Positions 36,194-44,889 of a stretch of 64,000 nt of DNA are shown one piece after another. The DNA is taken from NCBI RefSeq assembly GCF_000426765.1, contig NZ_AUFZ01000023.1:62001-126000 (forward strand), read 5' to 3'. The DNA comes from Vibrio litoralis DSM 17657 (GTDB lineage Bacteria; Pseudomonadota; Gammaproteobacteria; Enterobacterales; Vibrionaceae). Numbering within the stretch: the stretch's first letter is position 1; every line of letters starts with the position of its first letter. The notes below the pieces were generated by a model. The model saw nothing but the letters and a program-made list of their open reading frames with translations, was not told the DNA's origin and did no database searches. The position numbers and the translations under genes were made by a program.

Positions 36194-37153
36194 GTGATCA
36201 CATTTGATTCCCCTGAAAGCGTCATGAGCACCGATATTTTAAGTTACATGGAAGTGGCTTTGGTTGATGGATTATACGAGCCGCCCATCGCACTCGATAC
36301 ATTGGCGAAAGCGGTGCGCGCCAACCCAATGCATGGGTCGGCGCTATATGTAAAAAGTAATATGGCATCGAGTTCGGCGGAACTGTCGCCTTTAATTAAG
36401 CGCCGTGAGTTTAAACGTTTTATGGGCGACTTTTTAACTTTTGGTAATGGCTACCTTTCGATTGTGCGCAACCGGCTTGGCGATGTGGTGGAAATTAAGC
36501 ATTTGCCGGCGCTGTATATGCGTCGCAAACAAAACATTAACGAATATGTGTATAAACCTCGCGAATACAGCGATGAAGGGCGAGTGGATTATCGCGCTGG
36601 CCAAGTATTCCACTTAGGTGAATACGATGTATGCCAAGAAATCTACGGCCTGCCGCAATATATCGGGGCGCTGAGTTCAATTTGGCTCAATGAAGATGCG
36701 ACCTTGTTTCGCCGTAAGTATTACTTAAACGGCTCTCATGCTGGTTACTTGCTGTATATGAACGATCCCAATTTAACTGGCGAACAAGAAAAGGATATTA
36801 AGGAAAAGTTATCGAAGAAAATCGCCTTTAAAAATCTGTTTATTAACGGCAAGGGCAAAGATGGAAAGCCGCCAACCTTAACCCCCATCGGGCAGGTAGA
36901 AGCAAAAGACGAATTTAAAAACATCAAGAGTAAAACCACTGAAGATGTGCTCGCCAGTCACCGCATCCCACTCGATTTAATGAGCATCGTACGCGAAGGT
37001 TTCGCTTCCAGTTCTGACCTTAACAAAGTTGATCGCGTGTTCTACAAAAATGAACTGGTACCGCTACTTGAGCAAGTATGCGAACTGAATGAGTTTGTGG
37101 GGCTTGAGGTTGTGAAGATTAAAGAATATGCGAGTTTGGAATCAGAAGTTTAG
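36194..37153 (+). CDS. Portal protein, P2 gpQ-like
   Basis: 319 residues from a GTG at 36194 that has AGAGG at 6 bp; upstream in-frame ATG/TTG starts within the terminase gene lack ribosome sites. ITFDSPESVMS, LVDGLYEPPIALDTLAKAVR, FKRFMGDFLTFGNGYL and HRIPLDLMSIVREG match gpQ. Twelve copies form the DNA entry ring. It is cotranscribed with gene P; convergent with the RloB gene. Confidence 0.92.
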   Translation: MITFDSPESVMSTDILSYMEVALVDGLYEPPIALDTLAKAVRANPMHGSALYVKSNMASSSAELSPLIKRREFKRFMGDFLTFGNGYLSIVRNRLGDVVEIKHLPALYMRRKQNINEYVYKPREYSDEGRVDYRAGQVFHLGEYDVCQEIYGLPQYIGALSSIWLNEDATLFRRKYYLNGSHAGYLLYMNDPNLTGEQEKDIKEKLSKKIAFKNLFINGKGKDGKPPTLTPIGQVEAKDEFKNIKSKTTEDVLASHRIPLDLMSIVREGFASSSDLNKVDRVFYKNELVPLLEQVCELNEFVGLEVVKIKEYASLESEV

Positions 37154-37232
37154 TTTTTTAAGTACTTTTCCGATTATTTTCGTTAAATTAAAGTAGTTAA
37201 GGCTTTTTTAAATCTCAAGAAGTAATAGCATA

Positions 37233-37277
37233 ATCCTAGGTCTTAGTTTTATCATAGATAATATTAAGGCCTAGGAT
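37233..37277. terminator. Inverted repeat between portal and RloB genes
   Basis: ATCCTAGGTCTTA and TAAGGCCTAGGAT (12 of 13 pairs) bracket a 19-nt AT-rich loop. It lies between two converging genes and could be a terminator with poor T run, or mark the edge of the cargo insertion. Confidence 0.5.
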
Positions 37278-37285
37278 CTGCAGTT

Positions 37286-37930
37286 CTAATGATTGTTTTT
37301 AATGTTTTGTAGGTATTCAACAAGAGTATGTATCTGTGTGGATGGATTATCACACTCATTTTTTTCTGCTGAATTTTGCGCATTCGTAGCATTTATTTTT
37401 GCAGTTTCTAATTTATCTAATAATTTTATAAAAATTCCTTTTTCACCTTTTTCATAACTTCCCATTCCTGGTTTATTTTTTAAGTCTCTAATTACTTGAG
37501 TACCAACACTGTTACCTGTTTGAGATACATAAGCACGTGTTGTGTATTCAAAATGTAACAGTAGCCAGTATTCAAAACATGGTATAGATTGGACACTTTT
37601 AAATACATCACCTTTTTGAGCTTTTATTTTATCTAGTGCTTCAAAATAACAAGTATGATTATCTTTATCTATAACACAAAAGACTTTATCAAAAGGAGAA
37701 CCTAACTTCTCTTCTTTTTTTGCTAAGGCTTTTGCATGATTGACAACACAAATGGGACTTGACCCACAGTCGCCATCTATAATGATATTTAATGATGATA
37801 TCTCATATAGATTTTTTATTTCATTAAAATAATTAGGTTCGGTTTTTGATCCTTCGGAAACAATAAGAATTTTATCATAAGGATCTTTTTTATTTGAAGT
37901 TCGTTTCGAACCTTTCGGTTGTCTAGCCAT
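37286..37930 (-). CDS. RloB-family protein (Toprim-like nuclease subunit of an AbiL/RloAB-type system)
   Basis: 214 residues. KILIVSEGSKTEPNYF (first Toprim Glu), KVFCVIDKDNH (the DxD-like acidic motif) and SIPCFEYWLLLHFE are RloB family hallmarks. The start overlaps the stop of the ATPase gene (TAATG), so the two are translationally coupled. In related defence systems the Toprim subunit is the effector, released or activated by the ATPase upon phage sensing. That this pair is active is inference. Base composition is clearly more AT-rich than the flanking head and lysis genes. Confidence 0.85.
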   Translation of the reverse strand: MARQPKGSKRTSNKKDPYDKILIVSEGSKTEPNYFNEIKNLYEISSLNIIIDGDCGSSPICVVNHAKALAKKEEKLGSPFDKVFCVIDKDNHTCYFEALDKIKAQKGDVFKSVQSIPCFEYWLLLHFEYTTRAYVSQTGNSVGTQVIRDLKNKPGMGSYEKGEKGIFIKLLDKLETAKINATNAQNSAEKNECDNPSTQIHTLVEYLQNIKNNH

Positions 37931-39213
37931 TATTTATCATCCATGAAAATCTTTTTAATGAATGGAAGAGCACCATATTTTCCAGATAAATAGTTGCGTT
38001 CAATATTTTCAATGCCTTTTCTAACATGGAAATCGCTCAATGAATATATTGATGTGGATTGTTCTTTATTTTTTTCACAGAACCAAATTTGATCTCGCCT
38101 AAATACTTCTTGGCTCAAAATTGATGTTTCATGTGTAGTAAAAATCAATTGAGCATTGTTTTTATTTTTAATTGGATCATTAAACAGTGAAACCAAAAAC
38201 TTCACCATTGATGGGTGGAGGCTATTGTGTAATTCATCTATAAATACAACCAAACCTTCTTCGAGACTTTCAACTAATGGAGCAGCAAGAGAAAATATTC
38301 TTTGAGTTCCATCAGATTCATCATTTAGATCTAAATAATGAATACCACCATTTAGTGACTTATGCCCAGTTTTTACTGTTAGTGTTTTTGTATCTTTTAG
38401 TTTTTCGGCTACTGCTTTTTTTAATTCAGTAGGAAGGCCATCGGGTAATTCGGATAAGTTGAACTCTTTAGCTTCAACTTGGATATCATCTATACCGAGA
38501 TCGCCAGCTTTGAGGAAGTCCAATACATCTTTGATATCTTTATTTTCGTGTATTTTCTTTGCTGTATAAGTAGGGTCTATACCATCAAAACCAACGGCAT
38601 TTAACTTTTGTGTAAACCATGTATAGATTGGTTCCAGTTGCTTACTATTTAGCTGTATAGCTGTAGATAGAAATAAGGCGTTATCTCTAGTTGCCTCTTT
38701 CCATACAGATTTAGTGCCAGTTAAGTAGCTATCTTTAGACCAAATGTATGCGTGGCTTTCTTCATTATATTCACGATTAAACCATGTTTGAGCTCTACCA
38801 TTTGGATAAGCAAATAACCACTCTTCAATAATCCTTTGTTTGGTCGCACTAAAGCCATACTGGTATCGTGTGCCATCAATTATAAAATCAATGTCAAATT
38901 CAGTAGGTTGGCTGATTGAATCAGATGCAAACATAAAAGGTTCCACATCAAGAGTATCTTCTGACTGGAGCTTACTTGCAGAAGAACTTACTAACCATTT
39001 CATCTCGGCTAATGCTTTGATTATATTTGATTTTCCAGCAGCATTTGCACCATATATAACAGCGCTTCTTACTAACCCCATGTTTGCCGCACCTTTAGCA
39101 TCTACATCAAAGGTGTTTGTTTTTGATAGTTCGTTACCTGAACCTTTGATGAGCTGAAGGGTGATTTCATCTTTTATTGAACGGAAATTCTTTACTGAAA
39201 ACTGTATTAGCAT
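37930..39213 (-). CDS. AAA15-family ATPase (RloA/AbiLi-like) of a putative phage-defence pair
   Basis: 427 residues. N-terminus IQFSVKNFRSIKDEITLQL, Walker A GANAAGKS (residues 55-62), Walker B LVVFIDELHNSLHP and the switch His in TTHETSILS give the ABC-type AAA15/COG1106 signature. It is first in a two-gene operon with RloB, a pairing known from abortive-infection (AbiL) and restriction-linked (Rlo) loci. It probably senses a phage product and controls the Toprim partner. A 292-bp AT-rich gap before it would hold the promoter. Confidence 0.85.
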   Translation of the reverse strand: MLIQFSVKNFRSIKDEITLQLIKGSGNELSKTNTFDVDAKGAANMGLVRSAVIYGANAAGKSNIIKALAEMKWLVSSSASKLQSEDTLDVEPFMFASDSISQPTEFDIDFIIDGTRYQYGFSATKQRIIEEWLFAYPNGRAQTWFNREYNEESHAYIWSKDSYLTGTKSVWKEATRDNALFLSTAIQLNSKQLEPIYTWFTQKLNAVGFDGIDPTYTAKKIHENKDIKDVLDFLKAGDLGIDDIQVEAKEFNLSELPDGLPTELKKAVAEKLKDTKTLTVKTGHKSLNGGIHYLDLNDESDGTQRIFSLAAPLVESLEEGLVVFIDELHNSLHPSMVKFLVSLFNDPIKNKNNAQLIFTTHETSILSQEVFRRDQIWFCEKNKEQSTSIYSLSDFHVRKGIENIERNYLSGKYGALPFIKKIFMDDK

Positions 39214-39505
39214 CTTCTTTAAGCTCTTTTTTTGACTTATTTTGTTAAATTTAACTTCTTTAGCCTGAAAATGAAAGGTATGAATGATAATTTCTGTTTA
39301 ATGTGAAAATGGAGGGGGGGCAGTTGGTAGAGTTATATGAATGATTTGATTTAAGTAAAGTCGCTCGCGTATTTTAAAAAAATGAATTAGTACGACTACC
39401 AGAACAATGCGTGAACTAAATGATTTTGCAGAATGGAAGTAATGATGATTAAGTAATATGCAAATTTTGAGTTAGAACCTTCAAGCGTATTTCCATAAAT
39501 ATATA
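39214..39505. other. AT-rich gap between defence pair and spanin genes
   Basis: 292 bp with no open frame of note. It contains a G run near 39314 and must hold the promoter of the ATPase gene. The spanin transcript may end here, but I see no convincing hairpin. Confidence 0.5.
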
Positions 39506-39973
39506 TTAGCTTCCTGTAATACATTCGACTGGTAGGTTATCAATGTAACCTTGTAGTCCCTTTATTTGGGTGTTGACGGTGACGATTTCTCGTCTGAGAC
39601 GAATATAATTTTGTCTAAGCTGTTCTGCAGATTTGGCGGCTGCTGCATCAACCACGCTGGCGGTGGCGGCGTGGTTGGGCACTGGACAATTGGCGTCGGT
39701 GATGCGCAACCTGCTAGGGTCACGCTCAATGTCGCTATTGATAGCGTCGATTTTATTCCTTTCATTACTTAATTCCTGCTGTAAGCGTTCATCTAATTTT
39801 TTGTTTTTGGCAATTTGTGCATTCATGCCATTGATCGTAATCAACTGTGCACTAACTTGGCGTTGAGCCTCATTCAAGTCAATTTCCAACTGATTATTTT
39901 TAAGATGCAAAAAAGCCAATATGGACACCAAGACGATAAGCCCAATAGATTTAACGTTCGCTAAAATGTTCAT
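39506..39973 (-). CDS. i-spanin, Rz-like (inner membrane)
   Basis: 155 residues: N-terminal signal anchor (GLIVLVSILAFLHLK) and a periplasmic coiled coil (LNEAQRQVSAQLITINGMNA). This is the Rz/LysB architecture. It bridges the periplasm with the o-spanin (39562-39765) to fuse inner and outer membranes at lysis. It overlaps the holin stop by 4 bp. Confidence 0.82.
   Translation of the reverse strand: MNILANVKSIGLIVLVSILAFLHLKNNQLEIDLNEAQRQVSAQLITINGMNAQIAKNKKLDERLQQELSNERNKIDAINSDIERDPSRLRITDANCPVPNHAATASVVDAAAAKSAEQLRQNYIRLRREIVTVNTQIKGLQGYIDNLPVECITGS
39562..39765 (-). CDS. o-spanin, Rz1-like lipoprotein nested inside Rz
   Basis: 67 residues in another frame wholly inside the i-spanin gene. 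Signal peptide ending in lipobox VTLAGC (Cys20), then a proline-rich mature part (ASPTPIVQCPTTPPPPAW). The embedded layout is the classic Rz/Rz1 arrangement. Confidence 0.85.
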   Translation of the reverse strand: MKGIKSTLSIATLSVTLAGCASPTPIVQCPTTPPPPAWLMQQPPNLQNSLDKIIFVSDEKSSPSTPK

Positions 39974-40353
39974 GGTTTATCTTCTTCTTTTTTGATTGCA
40001 GGTTGTGTGCCGTTGATATCATTTCCGCTGCCAAATTTGATGTTGATACCTTGCAGTTGTCGGTTAAGAACATTCTCTAAAACCTGTACCGTTTTACCCC
40101 CGGCATGCCCCGATACCCCCACGAACACGGCAGTGATTAAAGGCTCTATTTGGTAGTGCACGCACAGATAGAATGTGAGTAATCCAGAAAAACCAGAAAT
40201 GCACAATTCACCCAGAAGGGTAAGAAATCGAAATGAAGGCTCATTACCGCTTTTTATACGGCTAATATAGTTCGCAGCGCCGCCCCAACAAGCAATGAGC
40301 AACATCCAAATGTAAGTGATTAATGAATAGTTACCGGGCTCTTTATATGGCAT
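39970..40353 (-). CDS. Phage holin-like membrane protein
   Basis: 127 residues with three hydrophobic segments (YIWMLLIACWGGAANYI, LGELCISGFSGLLTFYLCV, LITAVFVGVSGHAGG) and a charged C-terminus. The position between endolysin and spanins, overlapping both, supports a holin that opens the inner membrane for the endolysin. Confidence 0.78.
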   Translation of the reverse strand: MPYKEPGNYSLITYIWMLLIACWGGAANYISRIKSGNEPSFRFLTLLGELCISGFSGLLTFYLCVHYQIEPLITAVFVGVSGHAGGKTVQVLENVLNRQLQGINIKFGSGNDINGTQPAIKKEEDKP

Positions 40354-40694
40354 TACTTGTGTCCTTGATGTTCAAGTGAAAAGTGATTAGCGTCATTAAA
40401 ACGACCGCCCCAACTGCCACCTAGCGATTCCCAGTATTGGCCTAAATCAAGATAGGCTGGGTGTTCGCCAGTGGTGATGTATTCGCCGTTAACGAACAGG
40501 TTAAAATCGACCGCTAAGCGGATTTTGTGGTTGCTGTTGATAGCGCTGTAACCTTTTTTGACTCCTTGTTCACCAAATACGCGAGGGTCGCGATAAGCAT
40601 CCCCAAAAGTGAGTTCATAACCTGCGTTGTAGGCGTATTGAATAAGTTCGCCAATCATGCGAGTAAAGGCACGTTGTTTTTTAGATAAGCTCAT
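40353..40694 (-). CDS. Endolysin, M15-family L-alanyl-D-glutamate peptidase-like
   Basis: 113 residues, a single M15 peptidase domain: LTFGDAYRDPRVFGEQG, SNHKIRLAVDFNLF (Zn ligands His and Asp) and NDANHFSLEHQG (catalytic Glu/His region). It has no signal peptide, so it relies on the holin. First gene of the lysis cassette; the 155-bp gap upstream contains the tail terminator and probably a promoter. Confidence 0.88.
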   Translation of the reverse strand: MSLSKKQRAFTRMIGELIQYAYNAGYELTFGDAYRDPRVFGEQGVKKGYSAINSNHKIRLAVDFNLFVNGEYITTGEHPAYLDLGQYWESLGGSWGGRFNDANHFSLEHQGHK

Positions 40695-40787
40695 AGGGTG
40701 CTCGTGTTTGGTTATTTAATTTGAGCTTTAGCTTATCGCGCGAAGAAGGGAGGATATATCGGTGATCGTTCTATATGTAATAGATAG

Positions 40788-40821
40788 GAAAAAGCCTCTA
40801 AGGTATGAATCAATAGAGGCT
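40788..40821 (-). terminator. Terminator at the end of the tail/fibre operon
   Basis: On the minus strand AGCCTCTA pairs with TAGAGGCT over a 13-nt loop and is followed by TTTTTCC. It separates the fibre operon from the lysis cassette, which must then have its own promoter in 40695-40790. Confidence 0.75.
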
Positions 40822-40849
40822 AATAATGTTTGATTTAGAGTGAGTTATA

Positions 40850-41869
40850 TCATTCTGATGGTGAGATTGGCCACGGGTTCTCATCACGAATCTTTAGATA
40901 TAAATCTTTGGCTTGTTGTTCGTAGTCTAGGGCTTTAGCTTCATCACCTTCGGTTAGCCGTATCATGGCTGCCTCATTACGTAAGGCATCAACGTTGGTA
41001 TAAAGCGCGCGACGTGTGGATTCGACTTCTTGTATTTGCAGCTCGTAATATTTTTGGTCGTTTGTTATCCATTTCCCATTAATCCATTCATCACACTGGG
41101 TTTGAGGTTGCTCAAGAGTGTATTCATCAGGAATTTCACCTAGTACCCCCATTATAAAGCGAGTACCTGTCGCTTTTTCCCAAATAGGTTTATCTCGATG
41201 ATCTTCTTTTTGAACCCAGTCTCCATCTATGAGAACAAAATCAAACCCTTTCACTATTTCGGGTTTAGGGTTCCAGCTACAATTTTGAGGTAATTCAAAA
41301 TTAATATCTGTTACGTATACCTTCTCACCGTTTTCCATGTAATACGGTGTGCCAATGAGAATGTCATAGGTAAGCCACTTATTATCTTTAAATAAAATGG
41401 TTTGATTTTTACTATCATAAATCGGTGGTTGCGTTGTAATCGCCCATTCTGGTAATTCAATGGCGTCACCAATTGGAAACTCATATCCATGTTCATTCCA
41501 AAATATATTGGTAAGAACATGCCATGCGTTACCATCAAAACGTAGAGCTTCATTAGCTTCGCATTTTGGTGGCGCTATAGTTACGCCCCAATCTGGTATG
41601 TCACCGTTCACGACTTGGATAACATAGCTATTTCCTTGTATGTCCCAAAATGGAGTGCCACGCATATCGTTTATTTCACTCCATTTACCATTTTCGCTGT
41701 TAAATACTCCCCACTTACCTTCATTGCTTGGCGTGTATAAAATATCGGTACAATAAGGTGGTAATTTAGTTCCAGCCGCTACTGATTCTTCACCGTTCCC
41801 TTCCCATATACCATTGGCATTAAAAAACGATACATTTATAACTTGAGTTGTCTTATAGAATTCTCTCAT
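40850..41869 (-). CDS. Tail fibre-associated protein with five tandem repeats and Tfa-like C-terminus
   Basis: 339 residues. Five degenerate units of 49-53 residues (each ends in an Asp/Asn-Gly-x-Trp-like element; Trp at about 63, 116, 165, 218 and 267) contain patterns such as GTPFWDIQGN, IPDWGVTIAP, LPEWAITTQPP and IPDEYTLEQPQ. Residues 268-339 resemble the helical end of tail fibre assembly chaperones (ESTRRALYTNVDALRNEA). It may be a fibre chaperone that duplicated its substrate-binding module, or a fibre component. It overlaps the fibre gene stop by one base. Confidence 0.65.
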   Translation of the reverse strand: MREFYKTTQVINVSFFNANGIWEGNGEESVAAGTKLPPYCTDILYTPSNEGKWGVFNSENGKWSEINDMRGTPFWDIQGNSYVIQVVNGDIPDWGVTIAPPKCEANEALRFDGNAWHVLTNIFWNEHGYEFPIGDAIELPEWAITTQPPIYDSKNQTILFKDNKWLTYDILIGTPYYMENGEKVYVTDINFELPQNCSWNPKPEIVKGFDFVLIDGDWVQKEDHRDKPIWEKATGTRFIMGVLGEIPDEYTLEQPQTQCDEWINGKWITNDQKYYELQIQEVESTRRALYTNVDALRNEAAMIRLTEGDEAKALDYEQQAKDLYLKIRDENPWPISPSE

Positions 41870-43011
41870 TATGCAAGCCTTACAATATAATTAAATTTAC
41901 GGTTACGAATAGTGTTGTGGTTATTACCAAAAGGCGAAGCAGTAGCGGCATGATTGTGGGAGCCAATAACAACAGAATGAACATGGCTATCGCTTGATGT
42001 TGTACCAGACCATGCTCTTGAGGCTTTAAAATCAAGAATATTGCTATCGTTTAGTTTTTGAGCTTCAGTTGTTTGACTGTCTGGTAATCCAAATTCGCCA
42101 TTACCACCTGTTTTGTAAAAAGCGCCACTCGATGTAATGCCATATTTACCAGCCCCACCTTGAGCCGCTAATTCACTCACACGGCCAGTAATCTCCATTG
42201 AACCTCGACTATGCGTGTGAGAATCTGAACTGGTTGATTTTGAACCTAAATCTTTATTAGAGACGGTAATGTTGTGCGTATGAGATTTAACCCCATCAGC
42301 TTCATAAGCGAGAATTATGTCATTATCACCTTTACCTACAATGGCAAGTTCACGCATGTCAGGAAGGATGCCATTGGTGTAAATGTTGGCTAGTGTTTTA
42401 TAGGTTTCAGTGTCAAATTCTTGCCCTTTCATGAATGCCCAATAGCCCTCGACAGGTAAAACATCACTTGGCCAAGGAATGGGGGAGCCTACAGGGTAAG
42501 CTACAAGTTTGAGCTTCTTAGCCGTCACTATCTTTTCATCATCCACCCCAGCCGCGACTTCTGCCTCAGTTGCGATTTTCGCTATGCCGGCAACGGTTTC
42601 GGTTGCATACGGCGTTCCCATTATTTCAACGGTGATATTGCTAATTTCAGAGCCGGCAAGGTTGAGCTCAAAGGCTTCGGTGATGATGGTATTTGAGCGC
42701 TTTAGCGATAGGATTTCACCATCACGGCTATCGACCGCAAAGAGCGTTCCATCCTCTAAAAAGTAGCCAATCTCTTTACCTTCAAAAGCAGAGTTATCAT
42801 CAAATACCGCTTCAAAATGCAATTGACCAGGAGCGATAATCGCGCCTCGGCTTAATGGCTTTCGTATGAATTCTTGCTTCAATTCGGTTTGGTCTACGGT
42901 AGGTAAATAACCCTCAAGACCAATCGCAATATGAGTAATTTTATATTCTACGCCTAGCGTTTGGGCGTTAATTGATGCGGCAATACCAGCATCGGTAATG
43001 ACGAGACTCAT
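41869..43011 (-). CDS. Tail fibre protein with phage tail-collar N-terminal domain
   Basis: 380 residues. The N-terminus (SLVITDAGIAASINAQTLGV, LKQEFIRKPLSRGAI) is the P2 gpH-type baseplate-attachment domain. A short connector repeats TETVAGIAKIATEAEVAAGV. The C-terminal part (PVEGYWAFMKGQEFDTETY, then His-rich SHTHNITVSNK and SDSHVHSVVIGSHNH, end NRKFNYIVRLA) is a short-fibre receptor-binding tip in which HxH motifs likely bind iron. It would determine host range. Confidence 0.87.
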   Translation of the reverse strand: MSLVITDAGIAASINAQTLGVEYKITHIAIGLEGYLPTVDQTELKQEFIRKPLSRGAIIAPGQLHFEAVFDDNSAFEGKEIGYFLEDGTLFAVDSRDGEILSLKRSNTIITEAFELNLAGSEISNITVEIMGTPYATETVAGIAKIATEAEVAAGVDDEKIVTAKKLKLVAYPVGSPIPWPSDVLPVEGYWAFMKGQEFDTETYKTLANIYTNGILPDMRELAIVGKGDNDIILAYEADGVKSHTHNITVSNKDLGSKSTSSDSHTHSRGSMEITGRVSELAAQGGAGKYGITSSGAFYKTGGNGEFGLPDSQTTEAQKLNDSNILDFKASRAWSGTTSSDSHVHSVVIGSHNHAATASPFGNNHNTIRNRKFNYIVRLA

Positions 43012-43472
43012 GATGTGACCTCATGTTTAGTAATATTTCGAATGTGGTGAGCATTGGCCGCTTGTACGTATTCTGTCGCTAGAGTTTTGGCTATCCACTG
43101 AATTTCAGTGTGGGGAAGCCGAACGCGCTCAAAATCATAAAAAGCGGTTTCACTTCGACTGTTTGCGACCAATGCCACCATGATTAAGTTCGGTTGCGCT
43201 TTATCGTCAAACACCAACCCCGTTGTGCTTTGGTTGAGAAGGCTTTGATAATCTGCAATTTTCCAACCAAATAAGCTTTCAGAAAAATCAGAGAGTAGGG
43301 CTAATTGAATTTCATCGTGTGTGATCTTGAAATCAATGGCCATGCCAGCAATGACATTGTTTAGCTCGACATTGGTTGATTCTTGCCAATATTGTCCTTG
43401 AGGTAATAAGTGCCGGATGGCTTGTTCAAAATCTTGGGCGGTGCAATCAATGACTAAGTCAGAGGTGTCCAT
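43008..43472 (-). CDS. Baseplate protein, Mu gp48 / P2 gpI-like
   Basis: 154 residues: AIRHLLPQGQYWQESTNVEL, FKITHDEIQLALL, and SETAFYDFERVRLPHTEIQW, in agreement with the DUF2313/gp48 family. It starts within the end of the gp47-like gene and ends over the fibre start, in the order J-I-H common to P2 and Mu. Confidence 0.82.
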   Translation of the reverse strand: MDTSDLVIDCTAQDFEQAIRHLLPQGQYWQESTNVELNNVIAGMAIDFKITHDEIQLALLSDFSESLFGWKIADYQSLLNQSTTGLVFDDKAQPNLIMVALVANSRSETAFYDFERVRLPHTEIQWIAKTLATEYVQAANAHHIRNITKHEVTS

Positions 43473-44506
43473 ATCACCTCCCCAAGCACATGAATTTCAC
43501 TATCGGTAATAAATTGCTCTTCAGTCGGTTGCTTCACAATGTAATTACTGGTGATAGGGGCAATGGCAAGGACGATTTCAGTCGGGGTGATACTGACTTG
43601 CACCGGTGGATTGACCGATTCGTCACGTTGTCCCATCTTATCTTTAAATAGCCCTTCTAATGCGACGATGATGTCGGCGCGAGTGGCTTCGTCTTGCACG
43701 TTTTGAATTTCAATATCAATGGGCTTATGAGTCGGAATATCCACTGTTGGGTGGCAACCGGCTAGGCGTTCTTTATCAATAAATTGCTGAACAGCATCGA
43801 TGACTTCTGGGCCAAGTGTTGGGTCGTTTTCTCTTGCACCAATATACACCTGAACAAGCCCACGCTCTGGTGTGTTATCCAGCGCCCACGCGTAATCGAC
43901 ATCAGCATGAGCGGACAGCGCCCAGCTTTCGTAATCTTCACGACGTCCGATTTCCTCGCCTTGATTAGAAGCGGTGCAAATACGCTCTCGCCAGTGTTCA
44001 GTGTCTTCAATCGGCGCGCCGCCATCAAACCCTAAACAAAGCACATTGTCAGGACTCACACCACTAATGGCTTTAGCCAACGATAAAAGACTACCTGCAG
44101 GTAAATTGCCATCCACACCAGAAAGTAGGGCGAAAGTGGCCACGTCTTCATTTGACATTTGAGCGTCTAGCGTTTGATATTCATTCCCAGCTTTGTCGAT
44201 CAAAAGAGTAAATTGAGGGATAAGAACCGGCTCGCTTAATGATTCAAATTGCACAAAGCCTTGGGCGCAAGAAGGTTGCAATCTTTCCACATCGTTACGC
44301 TGAGCATGCAGATACAGCCAAGGCTCAGAGGCTGTTTCGGGCTGCATTTCTCGAAAGAGTTGATCTTGATACCCATACTGGCCATAACTCACGCCAGCAA
44401 TGGCACAAGCGATAGCATGAATCGCGGGGTTATTTTGCCCTGTGGTTGCAATTAGCGTTGAAGTTGCTCGGTTTATTAAGGCTTGCAGGCTACGTTGTGT
44501 GCTCAT
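43454..44506 (-). CDS. Baseplate wedge protein, Mu gp47 / P2 gpJ-like
   Basis: 350 residues. SLQALINRATSTLI, GNEYQTLDAQMSNEDVATFA, GEEIGRREDYESWALSAHAD and PERGLVQVYIGARENDPTLG correspond to the gpJ/gp47 baseplate family. Overlaps its neighbours at both ends by 4-19 bp. Confidence 0.9.
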   Translation of the reverse strand: MSTQRSLQALINRATSTLIATTGQNNPAIHAIACAIAGVSYGQYGYQDQLFREMQPETASEPWLYLHAQRNDVERLQPSCAQGFVQFESLSEPVLIPQFTLLIDKAGNEYQTLDAQMSNEDVATFALLSGVDGNLPAGSLLSLAKAISGVSPDNVLCLGFDGGAPIEDTEHWRERICTASNQGEEIGRREDYESWALSAHADVDYAWALDNTPERGLVQVYIGARENDPTLGPEVIDAVQQFIDKERLAGCHPTVDIPTHKPIDIEIQNVQDEATRADIIVALEGLFKDKMGQRDESVNPPVQVSITPTEIVLAIAPITSNYIVKQPTEEQFITDSEIHVLGEVIWTPLT

Positions 44507-44889
44507 AAAGGTACCTCAAATTGAGAGCCGTCGTTTAATGTCAATGTGACGCTTCGAGCCAGTGTGGTATCGGATAGCCTTTGAACATCTACCTTAAGCG
44601 CCGCGATATATTCACCATCGACGAGCCATTGCAGCGCTTCTTCATAAAAGCGCTTTGCTCTGATTGCCGTTTGCTCGGTATTTTTCTCACGCTGCAGTGT
44701 CCAATCTCGCGAGCCGACACTGGTAACATATTGCTCAAACCATACGCCGCCACGCTCGTGATTATTCATGCGAGCGCGGTCGTTCTTGGTCGATTCGGCA
44801 TGGTTTAAAATGCTTTGCAGAACCGCATGTTTGAGACCATCTTGGCTGCTTATTGGGGAGGTTAATGAAGATAACGTAAAATGATTCAT
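44503..44889 (-). CDS. Baseplate protein, Mu gp46-like (gpW position)
   Basis: 128 residues: LKHAVLQSILNHAESTKNDR, RGGVWFEQYVTSVGSRDWTL, ALQWLVDGEYIAALKVDVQR. This is the phage GP46 pattern (GGWW/GSRLW-type core). It lies between the spike and gp47-like genes. Confidence 0.85.
   Translation of the reverse strand: MNHFTLSSLTSPISSQDGLKHAVLQSILNHAESTKNDRARMNNHERGGVWFEQYVTSVGSRDWTLQREKNTEQTAIRAKRFYEEALQWLVDGEYIAALKVDVQRLSDTTLARSVTLTLNDGSQFEVPL

Noticed and set aside
37286-39213. PARIS system (AriA/AriB)
   Set aside because: The ATPase is of a similar class, but the partner reads as RloB rather than the DUF4435 AriB protein.
39633-39866. Plus-strand frames opposite the spanin genes
   Set aside because: They are antisense shadows of the doubly coding spanin region without any start signal.
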